64,000 nt of DNA from Streptomyces sp. 2131.1 (GTDB lineage: Bacteria > Actinomycetota > Actinomycetes > Streptomycetales > Streptomycetaceae), in assembly GCF_900105515.1 (NCBI RefSeq), contig NZ_FNSY01000001.1, positions 1,798,001 through 1,862,000 on the forward strand, in the 5' to 3' direction. Shown here in pieces: positions 8,833 through 16,706 of this stretch. A program made the translations under genes and the position numbers. Below the pieces are notes generated by a model that saw only the letters and a program-made list of their open reading frames with translations, searched no databases and was not told where the DNA came from. Numbering within the stretch: position 1 is the stretch's first letter; the number at the start of each line of letters is the position of its first letter.

Positions 8833-9417
8833 ATGGAACACATGGGGGACGTCCGTGGTGTCGAAGAGCTCGTCGAGCTGACGGAGCGCGGCGAGAAGGT
8901 GAAGTACCTGCACTTCTGGGGGCACCGCCCGCGCCCGGACGGCAGCATCGGTGCGAGCTGTCTGAGCCAGTGGTGGCCCTCGCCGTTCACGGTCGACGGC
9001 GTGACGTACGCGTCGGCCGAGCACTGGATGATGGCCGGCAAAGCGCGGCTGTTCGGCGACGAGGCGGCGGCCGGGCAGGCGGTGGCCGCGAAGAGTCCGG
9101 CCGAGGCGAAGAAGGTGGGCCGGCTGGTCCGCGGCTTCGATGACGCCGTCTGGAAGCGTGAGCGGTTCGCCCTGGTGGTGGCGGGCAGCGTCCACAAGTT
9201 CGGCCAGGACCCGGAGCTGGGCGCCTTCCTGCTCGGCACCGGGAACCGGGTGCTGGTGGAGGCGAGCCCGATGGACCGGGTCTGGGGCATCGGGCTCGCG
9301 GCGGACGACCCGCGCGCGCAGGACCCGGCGGCCTGGCGGGGCCTGAATCTGCTGGGGTTCGCGCTGATGGCGGCCCGGGACGAGCTGCGGAACGGGACCG
9401 GCGGCGCCGGTATATGA
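8833..9417 (+). CDS. NADAR-family (YbiA-like) protein
   Basis: 194 aa from ATG 8833; a second ATG at 8842 is possible. Family marks are KVKYLHFWGH, LSQWWPSPFTVDG, the Y-x-SAEHWMM block, KAR-x-FGD, and the C-terminal DRVWGIGL with NLLGFALM. The NADAR fold is linked to ADP-ribose/NAD chemistry, and YbiA-type members act as N-glycosidases on early riboflavin intermediates, a proposed damage-control role. No riboflavin or defence gene is adjacent, so the substrate here is undetermined. Confidence 0.9.
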   Translation: MEHMGDVRGVEELVELTERGEKVKYLHFWGHRPRPDGSIGASCLSQWWPSPFTVDGVTYASAEHWMMAGKARLFGDEAAAGQAVAAKSPAEAKKVGRLVRGFDDAVWKRERFALVVAGSVHKFGQDPELGAFLLGTGNRVLVEASPMDRVWGIGLAADDPRAQDPAAWRGLNLLGFALMAARDELRNGTGGAGI

Positions 9418-9479
9418 AGCGGCTCGCGGGGGCGGGCGGGGCCGGTGCCCCTCCCGCCCCCGCGAGCCGGTCCGGTGGC

Positions 9480-10925
9480 TCAGGTCCGCGCGGCGAAGTG
9501 GCCGAGGGGCGCATGCTCGCGCGCCTCGACGACCTGGGAGACGGACGTCTGCCCGCTGTCGGACTCGCCGTCGTCCTCGGCGTAGTCGCTGTTGATCGCC
9601 CAGATGATGAACCCGAGGAACGCGGCGCCGATGACGATCCCGATCGATCCGAGGATGATGCCGGCCAGCGCCACACCGCCGTTGTCGGCCTCGCCCCGCT
9701 GGGCCCGGCCGCGGCCGATGATGCCGAAGACCAGTGCGAGAACGCCGAGGACGACTCCGAGGCCGTACAGGCAGAAGCCGACGGTCGCGATGAGTCCGAG
9801 TACCAGCGCGGCGATGCCCATCCCGTTCGCGGGCTGCGGCCCGCCCCAGGGGTTTCCGTAGCCGGGATAGCCCGGGTAGCCGAACTGCGGTGCCTGAGCG
9901 GCCGGGTAGCCGTACGAGGCCGCCGGCGGGAACGGGCCGCCGGGATATCCGCCCGGTCCCATCGGCGGGGCCGCCTGCCCCGGGCCGTTCGGCCCGACGG
10001 GCGGCGGCGGGACGGTCCCGGGAGCGGACCACCCGGCGCCCGCGGCCTGCGGCGGGGCGTGGCCGGTGGGGCCGCCGGGGCCGTTCTGCGGTGCCGCGAA
10101 CGGGTTGGCCGGGACGGGGCCCGTGCCGACGCCCGGCATGGAGGTGACCGTCAGCTGATCGTGCACGCCCGGGGCGCCGGAGGGGGTGTGGGGGTCGCCG
10201 GGTATGCGGCCGTCGCCGGGTATGCCGTCCGCCGGGCGGTGATCCTCACCGGGCCGGACGGCGTCCTCCGGCGGGTGCGGGGCGCCGGAGGCGGCGCCCT
10301 TGTCGAGCGGCACCCGGCCCTGCGGTGTGCCGGCCGGCGCGGAGTCGCCCGACGGGCGGGCGTCATCGGGCGCGGGGTCGTCCCACGCGGAGTCGCCGGA
10401 CGGGCGGGCGTCACCGGGCGCGGCGCCGTCCGGCGCGGAGTCGCCCGACGGACGGGCGTCACCGGGAGCGGGGTCGTCCCACGCGGAGTCGCCGGACGGA
10501 CGGGCGTCACCGGGCGCGGCGGCGTCCCGCGGTCCGGGGCCACCGGGGCCCGCGCTCTTGCCGAGCGTCACCGGGCCGTGGCCGGACGGAGCCCCGCCCG
10601 GGCCCGCGGCCCCCTGCGGGCGCTGGTCGCCGGGGACGGCACCCTCGTCCGACGGCGCTCCGGCGCCGGGGGGCCGGCCGTCGCCGGACGGGGCGGCGTC
10701 CGGGGCGAAGGCTTCCGCCCGGCGGCCCCCGCCGGGCGGGGCGTCGGCCGGCCCCCCGGCGCCGGCGCCCGGTGCCGCCCAGGCGCCCTGCGGCACCGCG
10801 TCATCCGGCACCGCGTCACCCGGCGGCGTGCCGCCGCTTCGCGTCCCGTCGTGGCGCCGCTCCGGCGGCGCCCAGGGGTCTATCGGCGCGGCCCTGTCCG
10901 CCGGCTTGTCCGTGTTGTCTGGCAT
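9480..10925 (-). CDS. DUF4190 membrane protein with a long repetitive Pro/Gly-rich N-terminus
   Basis: 481 aa from ATG 10925, with GGGGAGG just upstream; the longer frame to 10952 lacks such a site. Residues 1 to about 360 are Pro/Gly/Ala/Asp-rich and low complexity, including four 16-residue repeats. Two long hydrophobic segments with a Gly-rich turn follow (MGIAALVLGL, GIIGRGRAQRGEADNGG, AGIILGSIG), the DUF4190 signature, then a short acidic tail. Such proteins are common in streptomycete membranes, often as multiple paralogues, and have no agreed function. It diverges from the deaminase gene. Confidence 0.8.
   Translation of the reverse strand: MPDNTDKPADRAAPIDPWAPPERRHDGTRSGGTPPGDAVPDDAVPQGAWAAPGAGAGGPADAPPGGGRRAEAFAPDAAPSGDGRPPGAGAPSDEGAVPGDQRPQGAAGPGGAPSGHGPVTLGKSAGPGGPGPRDAAAPGDARPSGDSAWDDPAPGDARPSGDSAPDGAAPGDARPSGDSAWDDPAPDDARPSGDSAPAGTPQGRVPLDKGAASGAPHPPEDAVRPGEDHRPADGIPGDGRIPGDPHTPSGAPGVHDQLTVTSMPGVGTGPVPANPFAAPQNGPGGPTGHAPPQAAGAGWSAPGTVPPPPVGPNGPGQAAPPMGPGGYPGGPFPPAASYGYPAAQAPQFGYPGYPGYGNPWGGPQPANGMGIAALVLGLIATVGFCLYGLGVVLGVLALVFGIIGRGRAQRGEADNGGVALAGIILGSIGIVIGAAFLGFIIWAINSDYAEDDGESDSGQTSVSQVVEAREHAPLGHFAART
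10342..10533. repeat. Four tandem 48-bp coding repeats
   Basis: Units start at 10342, 10390, 10438 and 10486 and share GAGTCGCC, GACGGGCGTC or a close form, and a GGG-GCG tail. They encode 16-residue units of the type PGDARPSGDSA in the DUF4190 protein on the minus strand. Alternate units are the more similar pairs, suggesting duplication of a 96-bp block. Confidence 0.85.
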
Positions 10926-10948
10926 GGGCCTCCCCCATCGTGATGCGG

Positions 10949-10977
10949 TCATGCTACGGGCGGGACCGTCCTACGAT
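10949..10977. promoter_or_regulatory. Overlapping divergent promoters
   Basis: TACGAT (10972-10977) is a good -10 for the deaminase gene. On the minus strand TAGCAT (10956-10951) is a -10 for the DUF4190 gene. The two hexamers are 15 bases apart, so the polymerase sites would overlap. The -35 elements are weak. Confidence 0.45.
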
Positions 10978-11047
10978 GACTCCCGTCCCCCGCCCAGGTC
11001 ACGCCGGTGCCCCGGGCCCGTACCACTCCCTGCCCACGGAGGCCCCG

Positions 11048-12082
11048 ATGACCGATCTGCACCCCTTCATCGCGGGGCTGCCCAAGGCCGAGCTCCATGT
11101 CCACCACGTCGGTTCGGCATCCCCCCGTATCGTCGCCGAGCTGGCCGCGCACCACCCCGACTCCAAGGTCCCCACCGCCCCCGAGGCGCTGGCCGACTAC
11201 TTCACGTTCACCGACTTCGCCCACTTCATCGACGTCTACCTCTCGGTCGTCGACCTGATCCGCACCCCGGAGGACGTCCGGCTGCTGACGTTCGAGGTCG
11301 CCCGGGACATGGCCCGGCAGAACATCCGGTACGCGGAGCTGACGGTCACCCCGTTCTCCTCGACCCGGCGCGGCATTCCCGAGCAGGGCTTCATGGAGGC
11401 CATCGAGGACGCCCGCAAGTCCGCGGAGCGGGAGCTCGGCGTCGTATTGCGCTGGTGCTTCGACATCCCGGGCGAGGCCGGTCTGGAGGCCGCCGAGGAG
11501 ACCACCCGGCTCGCCGTGGACCTGCGGCCCGAGGGACTCGTATCGTTCGGCCTCGGCGGCCCGGAGATCGGCGTGGACCGTCCGCAGTTCAAGCCCTACT
11601 TCGACCGGGCGATCGCCGAGGGCCTGCACTCGGTGCCGCACGCCGGTGAGACCACCGGTCCGCAGACCGTCTGGGACGCGCTGACCGCGCTGCGCGCCGA
11701 GCGCATCGGCCACGGCACCAGCTCGGTGGCCGACCCGAAGCTGCTGGACCACCTGGCCGAGCAGCGCATCGCCCTGGAGGTCTGCCCCACGTCGAACATC
11801 GCGACCCGGGCCGTCAAGGACATCGAGCAGCACCCCGTCCGCGAGATGGTCCAGGCCGGTGTGCTGGTGACGATCAACAGCGACGACCCGCCCATGTTCG
11901 GCACCGACCTCAACAACGAGTACGCGGTGGCCGCCCGCATCCTCGGCCTCGACGAGCAGGGCCTGGCCGCCCTCGCGAAGAACGCCGTGGAGGCGTCCTT
12001 CCTCGACCCGGCCGGCAAGCGCACGCTGTCCGCCGAGATCGACACGTACACGGCCAACTGGCTGCGGGACGCCAGGCGGTGA
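11048..12082 (+). CDS. COG1816 amidohydrolase; probable aminodeoxyfutalosine deaminase (annotated adenosine deaminase)
   Basis: 344 aa from ATG 11048 after ACGGAGG. Metal and catalytic landmarks of the adenosine-deaminase fold are present: HVHHVGS, HAGE, RIGHG, and NSDDPP. The usual HxHLDGS is HVHHVGS, so the Leu-Asp pair near the substrate is replaced. As I recall, Streptomyces members of this COG1816 branch (Sav2595 of S. avermitilis) deaminate 6-amino-6-deoxyfutalosine in the futalosine route to menaquinone rather than adenosine. I cannot confirm orthology without a search, and no other mqn gene is near. The following GDPD gene starts 25 bases downstream and may be co-transcribed. Confidence 0.85.
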   Translation: MTDLHPFIAGLPKAELHVHHVGSASPRIVAELAAHHPDSKVPTAPEALADYFTFTDFAHFIDVYLSVVDLIRTPEDVRLLTFEVARDMARQNIRYAELTVTPFSSTRRGIPEQGFMEAIEDARKSAERELGVVLRWCFDIPGEAGLEAAEETTRLAVDLRPEGLVSFGLGGPEIGVDRPQFKPYFDRAIAEGLHSVPHAGETTGPQTVWDALTALRAERIGHGTSSVADPKLLDHLAEQRIALEVCPTSNIATRAVKDIEQHPVREMVQAGVLVTINSDDPPMFGTDLNNEYAVAARILGLDEQGLAALAKNAVEASFLDPAGKRTLSAEIDTYTANWLRDARR

Positions 12083-12106
12083 TCGCGGGGCGGTGACAAT
12101 GACCCC

Positions 12107-12817
12107 ATGCCCATCGCCACGCCTGTCACCGCCGTCGCCCACCGCGGCGATCCGTACCGCGCCCGCGAGAACACCCTGCCCTCGGTCCGCTCCGCGCTCG
12201 AACGGGGCGCGGACGCGGTGGAGATCGACGTCCGGGTCACCCGGGACGGGGTGCCGGTCCTGCTGCACGACGCCACGCTGGACCGGCTGTGGGGCCGTGA
12301 CCTGCGGCTGGACCGGCTCACCCACCAGGAGCTGACCGAGCTGACGGAGGGCGGCGTGCCGACGCTGCGCGAGGCGCTGCTCGCGGTCGGCGCGCACCGG
12401 GTGATGGTCGACCTGCCCGGCTCCACGCCGGAGTCGGTCAAGCGGACGGTGGGCGTGGTGCGGGAGTGCGGGGCCGGTGAGCGCGTCTACTACTGCGCCG
12501 GCCCGGAGGCGATGCTCCGGGTGCGCGCGGCCGACCCGTCGGCCGAGATCGCGATGACATGGACGACACTCGCGCCCCCGCGCCCGGAGCTCCTCGACGC
12601 GGTCCGGCCGCGCTGGCTGAACTACCGGTTCGGTCTGGTCAGCCGGGAGCTGACGGACCGCAACCACCGCGACGGGCTGCTGGTCTCGGCCTGGACCGCC
12701 GACACCGGCCGCACGATGCGCCGGCTGCTCGACCGGGGCGTGGACTCCGTCACCACCAACCGGATCGACGTGCTCCGCAAGCTGATCGACCGGAGCGGGG
12801 ACGGGCGGAGACCGTGA
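12107..12817 (+). CDS. Glycerophosphodiester phosphodiesterase
   Basis: 236 aa. GDPD TIM-barrel protein that hydrolyses glycerophosphodiesters to glycerol-3-phosphate and an alcohol. The core motifs are AHRGDPYRARENT, VEIDVR-x-T-x-DGVPVLLHD, and the late VSAWTADT where the strand-7 Trp-Thr sits. No signal peptide is seen, so it is cytoplasmic. Its TGA overlaps the GTG of the kinase gene (GTGA), implying translational coupling of a lipid-salvage enzyme with a two-component system. Confidence 0.93.
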   Translation: MPIATPVTAVAHRGDPYRARENTLPSVRSALERGADAVEIDVRVTRDGVPVLLHDATLDRLWGRDLRLDRLTHQELTELTEGGVPTLREALLAVGAHRVMVDLPGSTPESVKRTVGVVRECGAGERVYYCAGPEAMLRVRAADPSAEIAMTWTTLAPPRPELLDAVRPRWLNYRFGLVSRELTDRNHRDGLLVSAWTADTGRTMRRLLDRGVDSVTTNRIDVLRKLIDRSGDGRRP

Positions 12818-14031
12818 TAGGCCCCCGCACGGTCTGGCGCCGGGTGCGGGAGACCGGCGGCCCGGGATTCCGGGTGACCGACATCGGCGTGGTCCTGGTG
12901 GTCCAGGCGGCGGTGTCGGTCCCGTGGGTGCTGCCCCGCGACCCCCGTCTGGAGCCCGCATCGCTGCCTGCGTACCTGCTGACCAGCCTGACCGTGCTCC
13001 CGCTGCTGTGGCGGCGCCGGGCGCCGGTCCGGGTGCTGTTTGCGGTGATGGCGGCGCAGAGCCTCTACGGGCTGGCCGTCGACGGCCCGGGGCAGACCCT
13101 GCCGTACACCGGTCTGGTCGCCCTCTACAGCGTCGCGGCCCACGCCCCGGCACCGGCCCGCCGGGTCTGCGGGGCGCTGACCCTGGCGATCGTCTTCCCG
13201 TCTGTGGCACTCAACACGGGCGAGGCCCGCGAGCTGGTCTTCTCGCTGATGGTGTTCACGGCGGCGTACGGATTCGGCCGGTTCACGGACGTCCGCCAGG
13301 CGTACACCAGGGCCGTCGAGGACCGGGCGCGGCAGCTGGAGGTCACCCGCCGGATCGAGGCCGAGCATGCGGCGGCCCGCGAACGGGCCCGGATCGCCCG
13401 GGAGATGCACGACATCCTGTCGCACGCGGTGAGCCTGATGATCGTGCAGGCGGAGGCGGGCCCGGTGGCGGTCCGTACGGCTCCGGACCGGGCCGAGGCG
13501 GCGTTCGACGCGATCTCGGAGACCGGCAGGGACGCGATGGTCCAGCTGCGCCGGATGCTCGGCGTGCTGCGCGAGTGGGGGCCGGGGGCGCCCCGCTCGC
13601 CGCTGCCGTCCCTGGCCGAACTCCCGGCGCTGGTGGAGCGCGTGCGCTCCAGCGGTCTGGCGGTGACCCACACGGTGACCGGCCCGGAGCGCCCGCTGCC
13701 CCGGGACACCGACAGCGCCGTGTACCGGATCGTGCAGGAGGCCCTGACCAACACGGTCAAGCACGCCGCCGCCACCGGGGCCGCCGTCCTGCTGGCGTAC
13801 GGGGAGGACGGCCTGACCGTGTCCGTGACCGACGACGGCCGCGGCACGGGGACGGGCACCGGCACCAGCACCGGCACCGGCACCGGGCACGGTCTGATCG
13901 GCATCCGGGAGCGGGCTGCGGCGCACGGCGGCAGCGCCCGTACCGGCCCGGGACCGGACGGCCGGGGATTCCGGGTGGACATCACACTCCCACTCGTGCC
14001 GGTAACGTCCTCGTCGGAGGTGGGGAGTTGA
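12814..14031 (+). CDS. NarL/DesK-type sensor histidine kinase
   Basis: 405 aa from GTG 12814, overlapping the GDPD stop by four bases. Five or so membrane helices occupy the first 150 residues, with almost no extracellular domain. HisKA_3 follows (AREMHDILSHAVSLM, phospho-accepting His), then HATPase with EALTNTVKHA (N box), TDDGRG (G1) and GHGLIGIRERAA (G2). Between G1 and G2 is an unusual Gly/Thr run of about 13 residues encoded by a GGCACC-type repeat. It would phosphorylate the regulator encoded immediately downstream. The stimulus is unknown; membrane-embedded sensing is typical of the class. Confidence 0.95.
   Translation: MIGPRTVWRRVRETGGPGFRVTDIGVVLVVQAAVSVPWVLPRDPRLEPASLPAYLLTSLTVLPLLWRRRAPVRVLFAVMAAQSLYGLAVDGPGQTLPYTGLVALYSVAAHAPAPARRVCGALTLAIVFPSVALNTGEARELVFSLMVFTAAYGFGRFTDVRQAYTRAVEDRARQLEVTRRIEAEHAAARERARIAREMHDILSHAVSLMIVQAEAGPVAVRTAPDRAEAAFDAISETGRDAMVQLRRMLGVLREWGPGAPRSPLPSLAELPALVERVRSSGLAVTHTVTGPERPLPRDTDSAVYRIVQEALTNTVKHAAATGAAVLLAYGEDGLTVSVTDDGRGTGTGTGTSTGTGTGHGLIGIRERAAAHGGSARTGPGPDGRGFRVDITLPLVPVTSSSEVGS
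13842..13890. repeat. Short GGCACC-type repeat in the kinase ATP-lid
   Basis: Near-perfect repetition of GGCACC (with GGGACG and AGCACC variants) codes for alternating Gly-Thr between the G1 and G2 boxes. Six-base units keep frame, so copy number could vary without breaking the gene. Confidence 0.7.
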
Positions 14032-14729
14032 CGATCCGTGTCGTGGTGGCGGACGACCAGGAGCTGGTCCGCAGCGGCTTCGCGATGATCCTGGACGCCC
14101 AGCCGGACATCGAGGTGGTGGCCGAGGCGGGCGACGGAGCTCAGGCGGTGGACGCGGTGCTCCGGCTGGAGCCGGACGTGGCCCTGCTGGACATCCGGAT
14201 GCCCGTCCTCGACGGCATCGGCGCCTGCCGCGAGATCAGCGCCCGGACCGCCTGCCGGACGGTCATGCTGACGACCTTCGACTCCGACGCGTACGTGTAC
14301 GAGGCGCTGCACGCGGGGGCGAGCGGCTTTCTGCTCAAGGACGTCCGCCGGGACGACCTCGTGCACGCCGTACGCGTGGTGGCGGCGGGCGATTCGCTGC
14401 TGGCGCCCTCGGTGGCGCGGCTGCTGATCGCCGAGTACACCTCGCGCCCGGCGCGGACGGCGGCGGTCACGGACGAGCGGCGGCTCGGCGTTCTGACCGC
14501 CCGGGAACGCGAGACACTGCTGCATCTGGCGCGCGGGCTGTCCAACGCGGAGATCGCCGCGGCCATGGTCGTCAGTGACCACACGGTGAAGACCCATGTG
14601 GGCAACGTGCTGTCCAAACTGGGCCTCCGCGACCGCATCCAGGCCGTCATCTGCGCCTACGAGACGGGGCTCGTCGCTCCCTCGCCGGAGGGAGAGCCCC
14701 CGTCCCGCTCCCCCGCCCGGGGGAGGTGA
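14028..14729 (+). CDS. LuxR/NarL-family response regulator
   Basis: 233 aa, beginning with TTG 14028. No ATG or GTG lies in frame before the receiver core, and GGAGG is about eight bases upstream; TTGA overlaps the kinase stop. The receiver domain has the acidic pocket VVADDQE, the phospho-acceptor Asp in LLDIRMP, the Thr in LTTFDSD and the Lys in FLLKD. A C-terminal HTH follows (LTARERETLLHLARGLSNAEIA, then VKTHVGNVLSKL). It is the partner of the preceding kinase; targets are not evident. The rare TTG start probably lowers its dose. Confidence 0.95.
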   Translation: MTIRVVVADDQELVRSGFAMILDAQPDIEVVAEAGDGAQAVDAVLRLEPDVALLDIRMPVLDGIGACREISARTACRTVMLTTFDSDAYVYEALHAGASGFLLKDVRRDDLVHAVRVVAAGDSLLAPSVARLLIAEYTSRPARTAAVTDERRLGVLTARERETLLHLARGLSNAEIAAAMVVSDHTVKTHVGNVLSKLGLRDRIQAVICAYETGLVAPSPEGEPPSRSPARGR

Positions 14730-14855
14730 ACATCCCCCACGCAATCCCCCGCTCCGGTGATCCGCCAGGGGCCTCCGGGTCCGCAGGATGGGATCAACGA
14801 CGGCGCGGTCGCCGGGACTTCGCCGCCACGGATCTGCCTGCCTGGAGGCATCACG

Positions 14856-16058
14856 ATGAACGCCCGCATCCGCCGTACCGTCCTCGCCGCCGCCCTGGTC
14901 TCCGCCATCACGGCGGGCACCGCGGGCCCGGCCCTCGCGACCGGCGCCCCGTCCCCCGGCAGGACGCATACCACCGCGCCGACGGTGACCGGCACGGACA
15001 CCGGGGCGCTGAGCGACCTCATAGCCGGGCTCCCCGACGAGGGGGCGACGGCCGCCCTGATCCGGCTGGGCGGCACCGAGGGCGCGTGGCGGGGTTCCGC
15101 CGGGGTCCACGACCTGGTGACGAAGCGGCCGGCCGACCCGGACGCGCGGTTCCGGGCGGGTTCGGTGACCAAGGTGTTCACCGCCGCGGCCGTCCTCCAG
15201 CTCGCCGCCGAGCGGAAGCTGAGCCTGGACCGCCCGGTGCGCTCCTACCTGCCGGAGCTGATCCCCGCGGCGTACGGGACGGTCACCGTACGCCAGTTGC
15301 TGAACCACACGAGCGGGCTGCCGTCGGCCGACTACCCGGGCGACACAGTGGAGGAGTGGTACGCCAACCGCTTCCACCGCTTCGACGCGCGCGAGATGGT
15401 CGCCTCGGCCACGGCCAAGGAACGAGAGTTCCCGGCGGGGACGCGGCAGCACTACCTCAACATCAACTACACGGTGGCCGGGCTGCTGATCGAGAAGGTC
15501 ACCGGGCACAGCTACGAGGCGGAGGTTTCCCGGCGCGTCCTGGCCCCGCTGGGTCTGCGCGACACGTCGTTCCCCCGCTCCGATCCCCGTATCCACGGCC
15601 CGCACAACCACGGGTACCAGCGCTTGAAGCTGGAGGACGGCACCACCGTTCTGCGGGACGTCAGCGTGTGGGGCGCGACCGACGGCTGGGCGGCGGGGGA
15701 CGTCATCTCCACCACCGCCGATCTGGAGCGCTTCCTGACCGCACTGTTCCGGGGCCGGGTGGTGCGCGGCCGGCTGCTGGAGGAGATGTTCACGCTGCCG
15801 GACCCCTCGGTACGCGACTTCGTGAGCGGCAAGGCACCCTCGTACAGCGCCGGTCTCTCCACCTGGAAGCTGGGCGGCCGCCAGGTCTGGGGCAAGACCG
15901 GCGGCCGCTGGGGCTACAACTCGGGATTCGGCGCCACGCGCGATCTCTCCCGCACCCTCGTCTACAGCATCAACTCCACGGACGCGAAGGCCGAGGGAAA
16001 CAACGCCTTGGTCATGGGTGTGGTCGGCACCGTCTTCGGCGCGCCTTCGGCCGACTGA
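14856..16058 (+). CDS. Secreted serine hydrolase (beta-lactamase / D-Ala-D-Ala carboxypeptidase fold)
   Basis: 400 aa from ATG 14856 with CTGGAGG upstream. A signal peptide spans about residues 1-30 (Arg-rich start, Ala/Val core, ALATG). The catalytic SxxK is SVTK in FRAGSVTKVF; NHTSGLPSAD and YLNINY give the Tyr-motif area, and KTG is GKTGGRWG near residue 350. This is the class C/PBP4* type. It acts outside the membrane, on peptidoglycan stem peptides or D-amino peptides. The stop codon is one base from that of the convergent gene (TGAGTCA, 16056-16062), with no terminator between. Confidence 0.9.
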   Translation: MNARIRRTVLAAALVSAITAGTAGPALATGAPSPGRTHTTAPTVTGTDTGALSDLIAGLPDEGATAALIRLGGTEGAWRGSAGVHDLVTKRPADPDARFRAGSVTKVFTAAAVLQLAAERKLSLDRPVRSYLPELIPAAYGTVTVRQLLNHTSGLPSADYPGDTVEEWYANRFHRFDAREMVASATAKEREFPAGTRQHYLNINYTVAGLLIEKVTGHSYEAEVSRRVLAPLGLRDTSFPRSDPRIHGPHNHGYQRLKLEDGTTVLRDVSVWGATDGWAAGDVISTTADLERFLTALFRGRVVRGRLLEEMFTLPDPSVRDFVSGKAPSYSAGLSTWKLGGRQVWGKTGGRWGYNSGFGATRDLSRTLVYSINSTDAKAEGNNALVMGVVGTVFGAPSAD

Positions 16059-16059
16059 G

Positions 16060-16590
16060 TCAGGCGGCCACCGGCTCCGCCTCCGGTGCCTGCTCCATCG
16101 CCTCAAGGCGCTTGATCTGGCGGTGCACGATCAGCAGCGGGATCACGCCGAAGGCACCGAACGACATGTCGATGATCGACCACCAGAACGGGATGTCGCG
16201 GATCGGGCCGCAGATCAGCGCGAGCGGGATGATTCCGGCGCAGGCGATCATGCCGAACTCGATGACCCAGATGTTGCGGACCGGGTCACGGAAGGGGCCG
16301 TAGAAGGCGACCGCGATGACCAGGTGGGCGAAGGCCAGCCAGTCGGTGCCGTACAGCACGAAGGGGTACCGGGCGTCGGCCTCGTCGAGGCCGGTGCGGA
16401 CGCGGGTGATCCACTCCAGCAGACCGGGGAAGTGCTCGGGAACAGGGGAGGCCGAGGACGTCAGGAGATCCTCCGTCCACCGCAGTTCGTGGACGAGCGG
16501 GAAGGCGGTCAGCCCACTCAGGACCAGACAGACGATGAACACAACCAACCACACGCGTATACGCCGCCGCAGGGCGTTTCGCTCGCTCAT
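16060..16590 (-). CDS. Hypothetical four-helix membrane protein
   Basis: 176 aa from ATG 16590 (MSERNALRRR); an ATG at 16611 would add seven residues, and neither has a clear ribosome site. Hydrophobic segments: VWLVVFIVCLVLSGL, WLAFAHLVIAVAF, IEFGMIACAGIIPLAL, and FGAFGVIPLLIV. The loop after helix 1 is charged, and the C-terminus is Glu/Ala-rich. I do not recognise a named domain. It is convergent with the serine hydrolase. Confidence 0.7.
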   Translation of the reverse strand: MSERNALRRRIRVWLVVFIVCLVLSGLTAFPLVHELRWTEDLLTSSASPVPEHFPGLLEWITRVRTGLDEADARYPFVLYGTDWLAFAHLVIAVAFYGPFRDPVRNIWVIEFGMIACAGIIPLALICGPIRDIPFWWSIIDMSFGAFGVIPLLIVHRQIKRLEAMEQAPEAEPVAA

Positions 16591-16652
16591 GTCCGCAGCG
16601 TACGCCCGCATTTAACTGCTCTTTACGCCACCCCCGGTGAGGCTCCGGAAGA

Positions 16653-16697
16653 CCTGTGGCCCCGTGCGAACCGGTCCGGTTCGCACGGGGCCACAGG
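16653..16697. terminator. Strong hairpin downstream of the aldehyde dehydrogenase
   Basis: Perfect 22-base arms (16653-16674 and 16676-16697) around a single T. It lies ten bases past the dehydrogenase stop and also upstream of the hypothetical membrane gene, so it isolates the two minus-strand units. There is no T tract, as is usual in Streptomyces. Confidence 0.85.
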
Positions 16698-16706
16698 GGT
16701 GGTCGC

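Noticed and set aside
16056..16062. TGAGTCA as a regulatory palindrome
   Set aside because: It is explained by the two convergent stop codons separated by one base.
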